A DNA stretch of 23,827 nucleotides from an uncultured Collinsella sp. (GTDB lineage Bacteria > Actinomycetota > Coriobacteriia > Coriobacteriales > Coriobacteriaceae): NCBI GenBank assembly GCA_902490095.1, contig CABUCQ010000020.1:1-23827 (forward strand). The letters are read 5' to 3'. A program made the translations under genes and the position numbers. Shown in pieces: positions 23,170-23,827 of the stretch (position 1 is the first letter of the stretch; each line of letters begins with the position of its first letter). The notes under the pieces were generated by a model. The model worked only from the letters and a program-made list of their open reading frames with translations. It did not search any database and was not told the DNA's origin.

Positions 23170-23827
23170 TCACGCGCCCCCTTTCTGGACGAGCTCATCC
23201 AAGAGCTTCTCCGAAAACAGGTTGCCGCGACCCAGCTGCCCGTCGGGATCGAGCTGGAGCTTGAGCCGCGCCGACTCGACCATGGCCTCGTGACCGTACA
23301 TCGTCTCCAAGAAGCCCGCCTTGATCTTGCCGACGCCATGCTCGGCAGAAACGGCACCGCCCATGGCCGTGACCTCGGAAGCCCACTGGGCAAAGAGCTC
23401 TCCACCACGACGGTAGTCTTGCGCATCACGCGGCAGGATGTTCACATGCAGATGGTTGTTCCCGATGTGTCCCCAGGCAGCAGATTCAAGCCCGCTTTCG
23501 GCCAGCGTGCGGCGATAGAGGGCCACGACATCGGCAAGGCGTGCATTGGGCACCGACATATCCGATCCCAGCTTGGTAATGGTGGGGTCGGTGCGGCGAC
23601 GCTCGTCAATGAGCATGTTGACGCTCTCGGGCACCGCGTGGCGGAAGAACCGCTGGCACTCGCGATCGACTTCGGTGCGGGCGACCCATGTCGCATCGTC
23701 GCGGCCGCCCGCAAGCTCCAGCACCCATCCCAGGTGGTACAGCTCCTCGGTCGCCTGCGCCTCGTCATCGCAGTCGAGCTCCACGTAGACACATACCTTG
23801 GCCTCTTTGTCGAGCGCCGGCAGCGAG
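23170..23827 (-). CDS. FAD-linked oxidase C-terminal part (LctD/GlcD-like), cut by the right edge
   Basis: This frame is open from its TGA stop at 23170 through the window edge (at least 218 codons). A GTG near 23784 is internal, because the frame continues upstream as SLPALDKEAKVCVYVELDCD. The visible part is the C-terminal FAD-oxidase domain: GHIGNNHLHVNILP (the HxGNxH-type metal/substrate motif), AEHGVGKIKAGFL and a closing LQLDPDGQLGRGNLF. The family includes D-lactate, glycolate and 2-hydroxyglutarate dehydrogenases; in anaerobes such an oxidase next to etfB-etfA forms a lactate dehydrogenase/ETF complex. The substrate is not resolved. The N-terminal FAD-binding half lies outside the window. 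Confidence 0.88.
   Translation of the reverse strand, partial: SLPALDKEAKVCVYVELDCDDEAQATEELYHLGWVLELAGGRDDATWVARTEVDRECQRFFRHAVPESVNMLIDERRRTDPTITKLGSDMSVPNARLADVVALYRRTLAESGLESAAWGHIGNNHLHVNILPRDAQDYRRGGELFAQWASEVTAMGGAVSAEHGVGKIKAGFLETMYGHEAMVESARLKLQLDPDGQLGRGNLFSEKLLDELVQKGGA

Overview
This is a GC-rich (roughly 60%) bacterial chromosome segment with tightly packed genes on both strands. The gene set suggests an anaerobic gut Coriobacteriia member, most likely Collinsella or a close relative. It includes a ferredoxin-fused EtfA with EtfB and an FAD oxidase, a single-chain PurL, a KdgT-type permease, AzlCD and a full LIV transporter. The lineage is inferred from gene content and codon style, because no rRNA marker is present. 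I found no rRNA, tRNA, insertion sequence, phage gene or CRISPR array.

Layout from left to right. Positions 1-757 (minus) hold a CutC-family gene with the start of a second gene running off the left edge. A 67-bp palindrome and a strong terminator (817-921) separate it from a branched-chain amino-acid (LIV) ABC transporter on the minus strand. That transporter is complete: two tandem paralogous lipoprotein binding proteins (7229-6063 and 5793-4606), the permeases LivH and LivM, and the ATPases LivG and LivF. Plus-strand genes follow: homoserine dehydrogenase (7482-8825) and a short-chain dehydrogenase (9040-9789), each followed by a hairpin. A CPA2-type cation/proton antiporter (minus, 10074-11636) is divergent from the 1248-residue purL (11821-15567). 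An EamA exporter (15667-16602) comes next.

The right third holds a membrane-anchored GGDEF gene broken by a single-base frameshift (minus, 16702-17843), then kdgT, azlD and azlC (all minus). An HD-domain hydrolase (plus, 20337-21149) shares its stop bases with the end of a convergent operon. That operon, transcribed right to left, is FAD-linked oxidase (cut by the window edge), etfB, ferredoxin-fused etfA. It resembles lactate or 2-hydroxyacid dehydrogenase/ETF complexes of anaerobes.

Several genes bear on amino-acid metabolism: LIV uptake, AzlCD export of branched-chain amino acids, and Hom at the branch to threonine, methionine and isoleucine. The two least ordinary signals are non-coding or broken. 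One is an exact 62-bp-period, three-unit array of inverted-repeat modules at 9888-10073, in the 3' end of the antiporter transcript. The other is the frameshift in the GGDEF gene, which lies exactly at a T6 run forming the slippery heptamer T TTT TTG. No stretch longer than 300 bases lacks a gene. The longest gaps (9790-10073, 5794-6062, 7230-7481, 8826-9039) are described as features.
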